From NCBI GenBank assembly GCA_030539295.1, contig JAUNSJ010000015.1:1-64000 (forward strand): a stretch of 64,000 nucleotides of DNA. The letters are read 5' to 3'. The stretch comes from Planctomycetia bacterium (lineage in GTDB: Bacteria > Planctomycetota > Planctomycetia > Pirellulales > Thermoguttaceae). The notes under the pieces are model-generated. The model was not told where the DNA came from, did not search any database, and worked only from the letters and a program-made list of their open reading frames with translations. Positions within the stretch are counted from its first letter, which is position 1; each line of letters begins with the position of its first letter. This document shows positions 37,579 to 45,796 of the stretch, piece after piece. The translations under genes and the position numbers were made by a program.

Positions 37579-37874
37579 TTAGTTTGATCGACCATCCGGA
37601 AATTAGCACATCCAAAAAGAATCGTGTCTTCAAACGAGACCTGTCGTAGGTACAGGGGATTCCCCGGGTAGGGGAAGTTATGCGCTGAAGTGGAGGAACG
37701 CGTGGGGCAGTCCGTGGGCTGACCGGTAGTTTTTCTCTGGTTTCACGATGATTGTGTATTGCAAGCAACCGTTTTTCAGACGTCTGCCCGTAAAGGGGAG
37801 TATTGCTCTGGATCGTTGCTTGCAGGCTGTGCTAAGCCTCCGGATGGTGTCTGAGTGTACTCCCCTGTTTTTTT
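37579..37874 (+). ncRNA. Candidate structured leader RNA or small RNA with alternative stems
   Basis: About 300 nt without a convincing ORF, behind a strong promoter. A 10-bp stem pairs TGCAAGCAAC (37760-37769) with GTTGCTTGCA (37815-37824). A second 8-bp stem pairs GGGGAGTA (37795-37802) with TACTCCCC (37858-37865), directly followed by TGTTTTTTT, so it would act as a terminator. The two stems interlock and would form a pseudoknot or exclude each other. TACTCCCC can also pair with GGGGAAGT just after the T-run. GGGATTCCC occurs both at 37656-37664 and at 37906-37914 next to the start codon. It does not match RNase P, tmRNA, 6S, SRP RNA or any riboswitch I know. Confidence 0.5.
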
Positions 37875-37914
37875 GGGGAAGTGCCAATTTCTGTTATTGA
37901 CGATAGGGATTCCC

Positions 37915-38796
37915 ATGGCAGACCAACCGCCTTACGCAGGCTCTGTACAAACGCTGACGATAAGAAACGTCCACTATTCATTTCGCTGGTGTCCCGAGGG
38001 CAGTTTTCTAATGGGATGTACGCCCGGGGAGTGTAAGCAGTACAATTCGGAGCCGGACGAAACAGACTTCGCCTGTATGGATATTCCTTTTTTTCCATCG
38101 TTCTCTCGCGATTGCGTGGCCGCGAGAGCGCCTTGGAATTTGTACGGGGGACCGGGCCGCGTCAACCGAAGGCTGGGAGCCTCAAGCGACGAGTGCTTTT
38201 CTGAATGTGGTGTGAGACGCGAGCGCATAGTGAACGGCTTTTGGATGCTGGAAACACCGGTGACGGAAAAAATGTGGAAGAGCATTATGCCCAAGAGCTG
38301 GGGGTATCAAGAAGGGGAAGATTTGCCGATTGATTGTGTCTCGTACGGTGACGCGAATCGCTTTTGCCGGAAATTGAATTTCCTGGCGAATTTTCCGGAG
38401 AACGCGATCCACCTGCCAACGGAGTCACAATGGGAGTACGCATGCCGCGCGGGGACAAGAACGCCGTATTCTTTTGGGACTCGTGCGACGGAGGAAGACG
38501 CGAATTTTTGTGCCCAGGGCAGGGACGGTGCCTCGCCGGTCGGACAAACGGAGCCGCGTCGAACTCCGGTACGTCACTACCGGGCCAACGGGTGGGGAAT
38601 CTATGACATGCACGGGAATGTGAGTGAATGGTGTCAAGGACCCTCCTTTTTTAATTTTGTTTCGGGCGTTCGTCATCAAGTGCTTCGGGGTGGGAATTAC
38701 GCGGATCGGGAAGGAGACATCAGGTCGGCCAGTCGAGCGTTTGCTCCGTTTCAGTCGCGGGATTTTGGCCTTGGATTTCGGGTCGTTTGGGAGTAG
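37915..38796 (+). CDS. FGE-sulfatase (SUMF1) fold protein, probably non-catalytic
   Basis: A 293-residue soluble protein of the formylglycine-generating-enzyme/C-type-lectin-like fold. Signatures are ETPVTEKMWKSIM, LPTESQWEYACRAGT, GWGIYDMHGNVSEWCQ and the final GFRVVWE. In place of the two active-site cysteines of SUMF1, its C-terminal GGNY segment reads ADREGDIRSASRAF, with none, so formylglycine synthesis is unlikely. A cysteine-containing insert of about 60 residues (35-95) follows the first strand. ATG 37915 is preceded by AGGGA. There is no signal peptide. A ligand-binding or display role is more likely. It sits behind a long structured leader. Confidence 0.8.
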   Translation: MADQPPYAGSVQTLTIRNVHYSFRWCPEGSFLMGCTPGECKQYNSEPDETDFACMDIPFFPSFSRDCVAARAPWNLYGGPGRVNRRLGASSDECFSECGVRRERIVNGFWMLETPVTEKMWKSIMPKSWGYQEGEDLPIDCVSYGDANRFCRKLNFLANFPENAIHLPTESQWEYACRAGTRTPYSFGTRATEEDANFCAQGRDGASPVGQTEPRRTPVRHYRANGWGIYDMHGNVSEWCQGPSFFNFVSGVRHQVLRGGNYADREGDIRSASRAFAPFQSRDFGLGFRVVWE

Positions 38797-38825
38797 GAGC
38801 GGGCTACGAAATGAGGATAAATGAC

Positions 38826-40094
38826 CTAAAGTTCGGACCGCAGGGTAAGGGGCAGAACAATAATGGGACAGCGTCGAATATGCTCACCACTGCCGACGAC
38901 ATTAATGCGTATGACGCAACTCCATCGGATTTCGTTGTGTTCCACTTCCATGGAGTGCATTGCCCCAATAGGGAGGTATAAAAAGAAGTCTTCCGTAACG
39001 GTTTGCCCGGTCGGAATGACGAGATTGTCCTGTCGGTACAGCGAGTTGCGATAGACCTCGCGATGGTTGGTTATCGTATCGGTCCCCTGCCGAAAACGCG
39101 TGACTTCCTCGCAGCAGACATACACTTCAAATTCGGACGCGTTCATGCGGCCGTTCTGAATCAAGGTCAGGCGATGTTTGCGACCGGGCACTACCGGGTG
39201 GTCGGAAATCTCCAGAATGGTAGGGCCAATAGCAAAGGCCGTCTTGAACATGCGGAAAATCCAGGGAACAAAAAGGAAGCCGATACCACAAAAAATAAGG
39301 GCGAACAAGAGCGTCAGCAGGAAGTCGAACCAGCCATGCTGCGTTGAGAAGAGGTAGATGGTCATTCCCCAGGCCATACCGTTCCAGAGGAGAGCCAGAA
39401 AGAGAATGGCGATGAACCGGAACATGGGGAAGAAAGCCAACGGCAGTCGAAACGCCAACTGAATGCCCGGACTTTCATTGAGCAAACTCTCATCGGGCAC
39501 GGTCGGATACAGCCGGGTACGTTTTTGCAGGAGTGCCCGCTGCTCTTGGGACCGGAATCGTGAGCGAAAGAGCATAACGGTCCCGGCCGCGCCGAGAATA
39601 ATCAAGGTGAGCGGTATTACAGAAAAGAAAAGCCCCCAAAGAATACCAGTTCGCACCAGAATCGCTTTTTCCGGACTGCGGGTCATATACCAGCATGTGA
39701 CACGGTCGCCCTTTTTGTATTGCGAGAGAATCTGGCTTGCTTTTTCACGTGTGTAGATAAAGCCCTGTGCCGGATGAAGGGTGGAGCGGTCGAAGGCGTG
39801 AATCGCGTAGTGCGAATCGCCAACGGTGTACTCAACACCAATTTCCGGCCGATAAAAAATTTGACCGGAGCTGTTCGGGCGCGAATGCAAAAAACGGTCA
39901 ACGACGGTCGCGCTACCTTTTTCGTAGTCCGTTTGTTCTTCCAGGACGCTCCGTCCCCATGTGGTCAGATGCGTTATGAGCAGGAAGACGCCAAGAGCGA
40001 ACATACCTCCAAAGAGCATGAATTCCTGGAGTCGCCATTTGTTCAGCGGATGGCGGTACCAAGGGACTTTTGCGGAGGGTTGGACTTTGCTCAT
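38826..40094 (-). CDS. DUF3592-type membrane protein
   Basis: A 422-residue inner-membrane protein with four clear hydrophobic segments (about 25-45, 148-175, 222-250, 260-285). Between the first two is a DUF3592-like beta domain (ATVVDRF, IGVEYTVGDSHY, YKKGDRVTCWYM). The C-terminal part is a beta-sandwich resembling ligand-binding domains (HRLTLIQNGRMNASEFEVYVCCEE). The function of the family is unknown. It overlaps the previous gene in its operon by 4 bp (ATGA), so the two are coupled. Confidence 0.7.
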   Translation of the reverse strand: MSKVQPSAKVPWYRHPLNKWRLQEFMLFGGMFALGVFLLITHLTTWGRSVLEEQTDYEKGSATVVDRFLHSRPNSSGQIFYRPEIGVEYTVGDSHYAIHAFDRSTLHPAQGFIYTREKASQILSQYKKGDRVTCWYMTRSPEKAILVRTGILWGLFFSVIPLTLIILGAAGTVMLFRSRFRSQEQRALLQKRTRLYPTVPDESLLNESPGIQLAFRLPLAFFPMFRFIAILFLALLWNGMAWGMTIYLFSTQHGWFDFLLTLLFALIFCGIGFLFVPWIFRMFKTAFAIGPTILEISDHPVVPGRKHRLTLIQNGRMNASEFEVYVCCEEVTRFRQGTDTITNHREVYRNSLYRQDNLVIPTGQTVTEDFFLYLPIGAMHSMEVEHNEIRWSCVIRINVVGSGEHIRRCPIIVLPLTLRSEL

Positions 40095-41269
40095 GGCAGC
40101 GGCTCCGGGGTAATTTCCAGCTGCGTTTTATTCGTGTCAGGAGTCGCGGGAGCCACCTGACGCTCCGACAGTGCGGGGACAAGGTCACTCCGCTTCCGAT
40201 TGTGGAACCGTTTCATGGGCGAAATCTTGACCTCGCTCTTATGACCTTGCTCTTGTAACCATTTCACAAATGGAGACTTAACGGCAGGCGGAGTCACGCC
40301 CAACTGACGGCACATCGTATCCAGTCCGGCCAGCGCCGTCGGTAGTGACGAGATCTTATTGGAAATCTTTTTACCCAGTCCGGCCTGGTTCCCCGTTGCC
40401 GTGACCAGGAGCAGGTCGCGGAACCAGAGCAGTCGCGCAAGTTCGTCCTCCGGGTACACTTCGTACCAGGACGCGGTCATGACCAGGAGTTCGCCAAGCA
40501 GTTCGATTTGGCCCAATCGGTCAAGACCAAGCCCTTCGCGAAAATCGTTGTAATAATCCTGCCACCAGAGCATTTCGTCTGCCGTTTGAGCCAGAAAGCG
40601 TTCTTTGGCCGTCGGTTGCGTGTGGTCGAACTCTTGCATTTTGAGTTGAAACCAGCGTCGGGTCAGCAGACGAAGATTCTGCTCCGTCTTCGTAAAAGCG
40701 GCCGGAACAGGAGGCCAGAGCGGTGCATGCTTACTCAAGGCCAACCGATCCGTTGCCACGACTTCCCAACTCAAGGGAAATTCGCCTCGCGCTCGCGGTA
40801 CTGGCAGGACACGATATTCACAGCGCCAAGGGTCGGTTGGGCCCAGCGAGTCAAGCCACAGGGCCACACGTTCGCCTCGTTCGACAGAATAGCGCCGCGA
40901 CAGGCTTTGCACGAAGCCTTGCGAAGAAGGGGGAGCCGACTCCGCCGATACAGTTCCCGGCCCGAAGGTCGCCACATAGCGCTTGAGCAATTCAAATTGC
41001 GTCTCTGCCGTTTCCTCATCCAGGTCGCGGAAAACCAGCCAACCGGCCAGACGGTCCGGGTCGGCCTTATCGAGTTTTATGGGGGCCAGATAGCGGGACG
41101 CCCAGACGCCCAGTCCAATCGCAACGACGATAAAGACGACCAGACAGAAGATCATCAGCCGAAAGAAGATGCGGCATAAGCGTCGAAACGTGGTCGGCGG
41201 CGCAGGGGGCGCATTCCGACGCGTGGCATCCACTTCGTCCCATTTGGGCTCTCTCTTACCTTCAGACAT
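40091..41269 (-). CDS. Membrane-anchored protein of unknown function
   Basis: A 392-residue protein not assigned to a family. A charged, proline-rich cytoplasmic start (1-30) leads to one transmembrane helix (about 37-60, IFCLVVFIVVAIGLGVW). The rest, outside the cytoplasm, is mainly helical (FELLKRYVATFGPG, LLTRRWFQLKMQEFDHT, LGQIELLGELLVMTASWYEV). ATG 41269 follows AGGAGAGAAA on the minus strand; the frame is open to 41350 but without a site. It forms a two-gene unit with the DUF3592 gene, 4 bp overlapping, and both are likely to act in the same membrane complex. Confidence 0.7.
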   Translation of the reverse strand: MSEGKREPKWDEVDATRRNAPPAPPTTFRRLCRIFFRLMIFCLVVFIVVAIGLGVWASRYLAPIKLDKADPDRLAGWLVFRDLDEETAETQFELLKRYVATFGPGTVSAESAPPSSQGFVQSLSRRYSVERGERVALWLDSLGPTDPWRCEYRVLPVPRARGEFPLSWEVVATDRLALSKHAPLWPPVPAAFTKTEQNLRLLTRRWFQLKMQEFDHTQPTAKERFLAQTADEMLWWQDYYNDFREGLGLDRLGQIELLGELLVMTASWYEVYPEDELARLLWFRDLLLVTATGNQAGLGKKISNKISSLPTALAGLDTMCRQLGVTPPAVKSPFVKWLQEQGHKSEVKISPMKRFHNRKRSDLVPALSERQVAPATPDTNKTQLEITPEPLP

Positions 41270-41434
41270 GGTCTGACTTTCTCTCCTGATAAAAACTCCG
41301 ACTATGATAATACGGTTATCGGCTTTGTTTGTTCGTGTATTAGGGGTCAAAGGACAGGAGTCATGCCTGTTTTTTCCGCTCCACCGCAGAAACGGGGGAT
41401 GTTTCTTTTGTCAGAACGGTGTATAATAGGAATG

Positions 41435-41464
41435 TTGTGTCCTTACCTGATTCTATAGTATACT
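41435..41464 (+). promoter_or_regulatory. Promoter for the hemX-hemA-thiL unit
   Basis: TTGTGT (41435-41440), 18 bp, TATACT (41459-41464), giving a start near 41471 and a short leader to ATG 41485. A further perfect TATAAT (41422-41427) without a good -35 box lies upstream and may be a second promoter. Confidence 0.55.
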
Positions 41465-41484
41465 GGAAACAGAAAAAAAGTCAA

Positions 41485-42423
41485 ATGCCTGCGCAAGCTA
41501 CCTTTGTTGGATTTTTCCTATTTTACCTGTTTGCACTGTTATTGGAAGCCGTTTGCTTTTTTCGCAAACGTTGGTATTATGAGCGACTTACCCTGGCGGT
41601 CGTCTCGACGGGCGCCGTGGCTCAATTTATCTTCTTGCTGGCGGGCTTTTTTGGCGAGAATGAGCGTCTTTTTCCCGGGATTGGGGTCTGGTTTTTCCTC
41701 TTTTCCTGGATGTTGGTACTTTTTTTACTCTATTATTATATATTTTATCACAAAAAGAACTTTGGGCTCTTTTTTTTACCTTTTATCCTTTTTATGATAT
41801 TTGCTGCGTGTTATCTGGATAAATTAAATTTTTCCGCGGCGACGGAAGGGCAGTTTCTCCGCGCGTTTCACGGACTGACGTTTCTCTTGGCCTCGTTATT
41901 TGTCTTAATGGGGTTTATTACGGGGTGCATGTACTTTTTGCAGTACCGTCAGCTGGGGCGAATTACGTCCTCGGGGCTTTTTGCCAGGCTATCCCTACCG
42001 AGTCTTGAGTGGCTTATGGCGGCCAACCGCAGGAGCGTGAAACTGTCGTTAATCTGCTTGGCGATGGGGATTTTTAGTGGCTTTTGGCTGGATTATAAAG
42101 GGGCATCGCTCTCCTCGGACGCGGTCGTCTACCCTCTGCTCGACCCGATGGTGTTCGGAGCTATTATCCTTTTTGTCCTGCTCTTTGGCTTTCTCCTGCT
42201 TCAAAAGCTGACGCCCTGGTGCCAGGGGGGGACTACCGTTGCCCTACTGACGATTGCGTGTTTTCTTTTTTTGGTGGCCGTTATTTCGGTGGGGGTGGTA
42301 CGGAATACGCATTGGATTCGGTTATCGGACGTGGAGGATGTGGAGGCTGTGGAAGGGGAGTCGGAGCCGGCGAATGATTTCGGGGAGAAGAATGGCCTTC
42401 CGGGAGAGGAGGCGGCTCCGTGA
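41485..42423 (+). CDS. hemX: HemX-like membrane protein (CcsA/ResC superfamily)
   Basis: An integral membrane protein of 312 residues with about eight hydrophobic helices. It belongs to the cytochrome-c-assembly (CcsA) superfamily, but I see no tryptophan-rich WWD haem-handling motif, which fits the HemX branch. HemX proteins lower the level of glutamyl-tRNA reductase in Bacillus. The strongest evidence for this name is position: its TGA overlaps the GTG start of hemA (GTGA). The acidic C-terminal tail (DVEDVEAVEGESEP) is cytoplasmic. ATG 41485 lies just after the promoter; an upstream in-frame ATG at 41419 would overlap it. Confidence 0.72.
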   Translation: MPAQATFVGFFLFYLFALLLEAVCFFRKRWYYERLTLAVVSTGAVAQFIFLLAGFFGENERLFPGIGVWFFLFSWMLVLFLLYYYIFYHKKNFGLFFLPFILFMIFAACYLDKLNFSAATEGQFLRAFHGLTFLLASLFVLMGFITGCMYFLQYRQLGRITSSGLFARLSLPSLEWLMAANRRSVKLSLICLAMGIFSGFWLDYKGASLSSDAVVYPLLDPMVFGAIILFVLLFGFLLLQKLTPWCQGGTTVALLTIACFLFLVAVISVGVVRNTHWIRLSDVEDVEAVEGESEPANDFGEKNGLPGEEAAP

Positions 42424-43715
42424 GATTCCGCATGTTAGGCTTGAGTCATCAGACGGCTCCTGTAGAGGTACGGGAACTATTTTCCTTTCCCATGAGCATG
42501 GTTCAGGATGTGCTGGCCGATTGGTCGGACGTTTTTCCGGACGCTGAACTGGTTCTGGTCTGCACGTGTAACAGGACGGAGATTTACGTTGCGTGTGGAG
42601 ACGGGGATTTGCCTTCGGACGAGGAGCTTTTTGACTTTCTTCAGCGGGAACGGAAAGTATCGCTCCCGCAGGGTAATTTGGCGTATTACAAGGAGAAATA
42701 TTTCCGCACACTCGATGACTTGGCCGCCATAACGCATTTGTATGCGGTGGTTTCCAGCCTGGACAGTATGGTTGTCGGCGAGCCGCAGATTTCGTCACAG
42801 ATCAAGTCGGCATATCAGAGGGCCGTTGCGGAAGGAACGACCGGGGCGGTTACGAATTGCGCATTTCAGTCCGCTTTTCGCGTTGCCAAGCGGGTTTTTA
42901 CAGAGACGGAGCTGTTTCGGCACCGGGTTAGTATCCCGAGCATTGCGATTGCCGATTTTGCTCTTCGTATCTTTGAACGTTTAGGCGACAAGAGGACGAC
43001 CATTTTGGGGGCCGGTGAAATGGCGCAGGAATCGGTTCGCTACTTAAAGGAGTGTGGTGGTCGCGAGATTCAGGTCTCGAACCGGAGTCTGGAAAAGGCG
43101 CAGTCGCTCGCGGATGAGTTTGGCGGGGGCGTTTTGCCTTGGTCGCGACGCGGAGAGTCGCTCCTCTGGGCGGACATTATCATTGCGGCCACTGGCAGTG
43201 ACGAGTATATTCTGACGAAAGAGGATTATCGCCGAATAGCGGCGCAGCGCCGTTCACGTCCTTTGTTCATTCTGGATCTGGCTGTGCCACGCAATATTGA
43301 TCCGGGCCTGAAAAATATATCCAATCTGTTTCTCTATACGATCGACGATTTACAGGCGGCCTGTGGCAATAATCGCAAGCTTCGTGACCAGGAGATACCG
43401 AAGGCCTGGCGCATTGTTGAGCAGGAGGCGGCCTCCTTTACCCGTGAAATGTCACGCCGCGATTCCGGACGAATTATTAGTGAACTTCGGCATGGCTGGA
43501 ATGAAATCAAAGAGCAGGAGCTTCAGCGGCTCTTTCATAAGTGTCCTGACCTCGATGCCAAGACGCAGAGCGAAGTTCAGTATGCTTTTGACCGACTGGT
43601 TAACAAGATCCTGCACCAGCCGCTTGCAACGATCAAAGAGGAGACGGAAGAAGAGCGTCTGCCGCGACTTGTGGATGCGATACGCCGTATTTTTCATCTG
43701 GGAGAAGGGAATTAG
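42420..43715 (+). CDS. hemA: Glutamyl-tRNA reductase
   Basis: Reduces glutamyl-tRNA to glutamate-1-semialdehyde, the first committed step of haem synthesis by the C5 route. The N-terminal GLSHQTAPVEVRE and the catalytic cysteine C50 in TCNRTEIY are present, followed by SLDSMVVGEPQI, an NADPH-binding Rossmann domain with LGAGEMAQES, the RNRSLE-like SNRSLEKAQ segment, and a C-terminal helical dimerisation domain. Its 431 residues are normal length. It starts at GTG 42420, overlapping hemX by four bases, and thiL follows after 2 bp. Confidence 0.96.
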   Translation: MRFRMLGLSHQTAPVEVRELFSFPMSMVQDVLADWSDVFPDAELVLVCTCNRTEIYVACGDGDLPSDEELFDFLQRERKVSLPQGNLAYYKEKYFRTLDDLAAITHLYAVVSSLDSMVVGEPQISSQIKSAYQRAVAEGTTGAVTNCAFQSAFRVAKRVFTETELFRHRVSIPSIAIADFALRIFERLGDKRTTILGAGEMAQESVRYLKECGGREIQVSNRSLEKAQSLADEFGGGVLPWSRRGESLLWADIIIAATGSDEYILTKEDYRRIAAQRRSRPLFILDLAVPRNIDPGLKNISNLFLYTIDDLQAACGNNRKLRDQEIPKAWRIVEQEAASFTREMSRRDSGRIISELRHGWNEIKEQELQRLFHKCPDLDAKTQSEVQYAFDRLVNKILHQPLATIKEETEEERLPRLVDAIRRIFHLGEGN

Positions 43716-43717
43716 TT

Positions 43718-44833
43718 GTGGAGCGTGAGTTAATTGAGCGAATTCGCGCGCAGGCGAAGCAGGATGGACGGCTGGAAGTTGGCATAGGCGACGATGCTGC
43801 CATCTTAACGAGGAGTGGTCGCTCCTTTGTTGTCACAGTGGACATGCTGACCGAAGGGGTGGATTTTCTTTCGGGTCAGGTTTCGCCCCGCTTGATAGGG
43901 CGCAAGTCGTTGGCGGTGAATTTGAGTGACCTGGCGGCAATGGGAGCGGAGGCGGATTCCGTTTTCGTGGCGGTTGCCTTGCCGCGGTCGCAGCCGGTGT
44001 CTCTGGCCGATGAACTAACGGCGGGAATTCTGGAGTTGGCTCATGAGTATAACGTGCTCCTGGCAGGCGGGGATGTGAATTGCTGGTCCGAGGGACTCGT
44101 GGTTTCGATTACGGCGATCGGGAAACGATTGCCGGAAGGGGCCCTTTTACGAAGTGCGGCCAGGCCAGGCGATGTCCTGCTTGCGACCGGCGGCTTCGGT
44201 GGCAGTATGCTCGGTCGGCAGTTCCTGTTCACGCCGCGACTGCGCGAAGCGGTTGACCTGGTGCGACGCTATGGCGTTGATGCCGGAATGGACGTGAGCG
44301 ATGGACTCCTGCTCGACTTGAATCGTTTTGCAATGGAAAGCCGGGTCGGTTTCCTGCTCGACGACGCGTCCGTTCCGATACACCCTGACGTTGAGCGGGC
44401 CGCGATCTGTGTTCGCCGTGCGAATCTTCTTGTCCCGCAATATCGCACGGCTGCTGAAATTTTAAACTTTCGCAATTGCGTTCAATTCCCGGTTGCGGAC
44501 CCGGAAACGATTTCGGAAGAGGAAATTCTTGGTATTGCCTCCTGGCTGTGCGGTGATGTTAATGATGAAACGGGCCTGTTTGATTACGACCCGCTCTTCC
44601 ATGCGCTGAGCGACGGCGAAGATTTTGAACTCCTGCTGGCTGCGCGGCCTGAAACGGCAGAAGTACTGCTACGCGATCAGCCGCTTGTCTGTTACGGGAC
44701 GGAGCTGACTCGATTGGGTGAATTCCTTCCGGAGTCGGCTGGCAGAAAGAGAAAGACCAGGAACGGTAATATCGTTACCGCCCAAGCTTGTGGTTTTCTC
44801 CACCATATGGAAGACATAAATACAAACAAATGA
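43718..44833 (+). CDS. thiL: Thiamine-monophosphate kinase
   Basis: Phosphorylates thiamine monophosphate to the diphosphate cofactor. Family features are VGIGDDAAIL near residue 22, VTVDMLTEGVDF, the RKSLAVNLSDLAAMGA metal-binding segment, GGDVN and the MDVSDGLLLDL motif, with SDGEDFELL near the C-terminus. It starts at GTG 43718 immediately after hemA, so it is in the hem operon. 371 residues, with a longer central insert and tail than usual. No thiamine riboswitch is seen. Confidence 0.94.
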   Translation: MERELIERIRAQAKQDGRLEVGIGDDAAILTRSGRSFVVTVDMLTEGVDFLSGQVSPRLIGRKSLAVNLSDLAAMGAEADSVFVAVALPRSQPVSLADELTAGILELAHEYNVLLAGGDVNCWSEGLVVSITAIGKRLPEGALLRSAARPGDVLLATGGFGGSMLGRQFLFTPRLREAVDLVRRYGVDAGMDVSDGLLLDLNRFAMESRVGFLLDDASVPIHPDVERAAICVRRANLLVPQYRTAAEILNFRNCVQFPVADPETISEEEILGIASWLCGDVNDETGLFDYDPLFHALSDGEDFELLLAARPETAEVLLRDQPLVCYGTELTRLGEFLPESAGRKRKTRNGNIVTAQACGFLHHMEDINTNK

Positions 44834-44863
44834 AATAAACGTGAATGGAAAAGGACTTGATAT

Positions 44864-45739
44864 ATGCAAATTTTATTAACGAATGACGATGGAATTTTTT
44901 CACCTGGTTTGGCGGCAATGGCTTCGGCCTTGCAAAAACTTGGCAATGTCTGTATCGCTGCCCCGGCAACAGAACAGAGTGGCGTGGGACAATCGATAAC
45001 TTTTTTAAATCCGGTTACGGTCAAACGTTTAATCCGTGAGGAAAAATTCTGGGGCTATGCGGTTACCGGCTCTCCTGTCGACTGTGTTAAGCTCGGAATT
45101 GATAAGCTGTCCCCGGTCCGGCCTGACCTCGTTGTGAGTGGAATCAATAATGGATTGAATACAGGCGCTAACATCATCTATTCCGGAACCATAGCGGCAA
45201 CGTTGGAAGCCTCCTATCAGGGGATTACCAGTGTCGCGGTTTCCACACAGATGATTCGCGACGGAAATACAAATCTTTTTGAATCGGCAGCGGAACTTGC
45301 TCTTGCACTGATTCGCAAACTTCTTGACCGGCCGGAATCGAAGGGCGAATTGTTTAATATCAATATCCCCCGGGTCGCGCTGGAGTATAAGAATGATCCG
45401 AAAATTGTTGTGACCGGAATGGATACCGGCGTCTATTGGGACCGGTACGAAGAGCGAACGGATCCCGCTGGCCGCGTCTATTACTGGCTTGCCGGACGTC
45501 CTTCATTTAAAGATATACAGGGGGAGCACGATATGGGCCTCGTGAGTCAGGGGGCTGTCACCATAACGCCACTCGACTTTAATCCGACGAAGCGAACCCT
45601 CTTAAAGGCTATGACAACGTGGGACTTCTCCGGCCCTGCCGCCGCTGACGCCGCGTCTGACTCCGAACGCACCACGCAACCGGATGAGGCGAATTGTGAA
45701 AATAAAACGTTTTTGAATTTTCGCATGGTCCAGGGATAG
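44864..45739 (+). CDS. surE: 5'/3'-nucleotidase SurE
   Basis: A metal-dependent phosphatase that removes phosphate from nucleoside monophosphates, linked to stationary-phase survival. The N-terminal ILLTNDDG carries the metal-binding D8 and D9. Further family pieces are PATEQSGVGQSIT, GSPVDCVKLG, SGINNGLNTG and YSGTIAATLEA. At 291 residues it has an extra C-terminal tail of about 35 residues. ATG 44864 lies 30 bp after thiL with a GGAAAAGGA ribosome site, so it probably belongs to the same transcript. It converges with the minus-strand operon ending at 45797. Confidence 0.95.
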   Translation: MQILLTNDDGIFSPGLAAMASALQKLGNVCIAAPATEQSGVGQSITFLNPVTVKRLIREEKFWGYAVTGSPVDCVKLGIDKLSPVRPDLVVSGINNGLNTGANIIYSGTIAATLEASYQGITSVAVSTQMIRDGNTNLFESAAELALALIRKLLDRPESKGELFNINIPRVALEYKNDPKIVVTGMDTGVYWDRYEERTDPAGRVYYWLAGRPSFKDIQGEHDMGLVSQGAVTITPLDFNPTKRTLLKAMTTWDFSGPAAADAASDSERTTQPDEANCENKTFLNFRMVQG

Positions 45740-45796
45740 AGGAGTCGGAGCTTCTGAACGGATACCGCAGCCTCCCGACGAGAAGTCGCCTCGGAT

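Noticed and set aside
37579..37874. RNase P, tmRNA, 6S or SRP RNA for the structured leader
   Set aside because: Conserved core sequences of these RNAs are absent.
37579..38796. Diversity-generating retroelement with the FGE-fold gene as its target
   Set aside because: No reverse transcriptase and no template repeat of the gene's 3' end are visible in the window.
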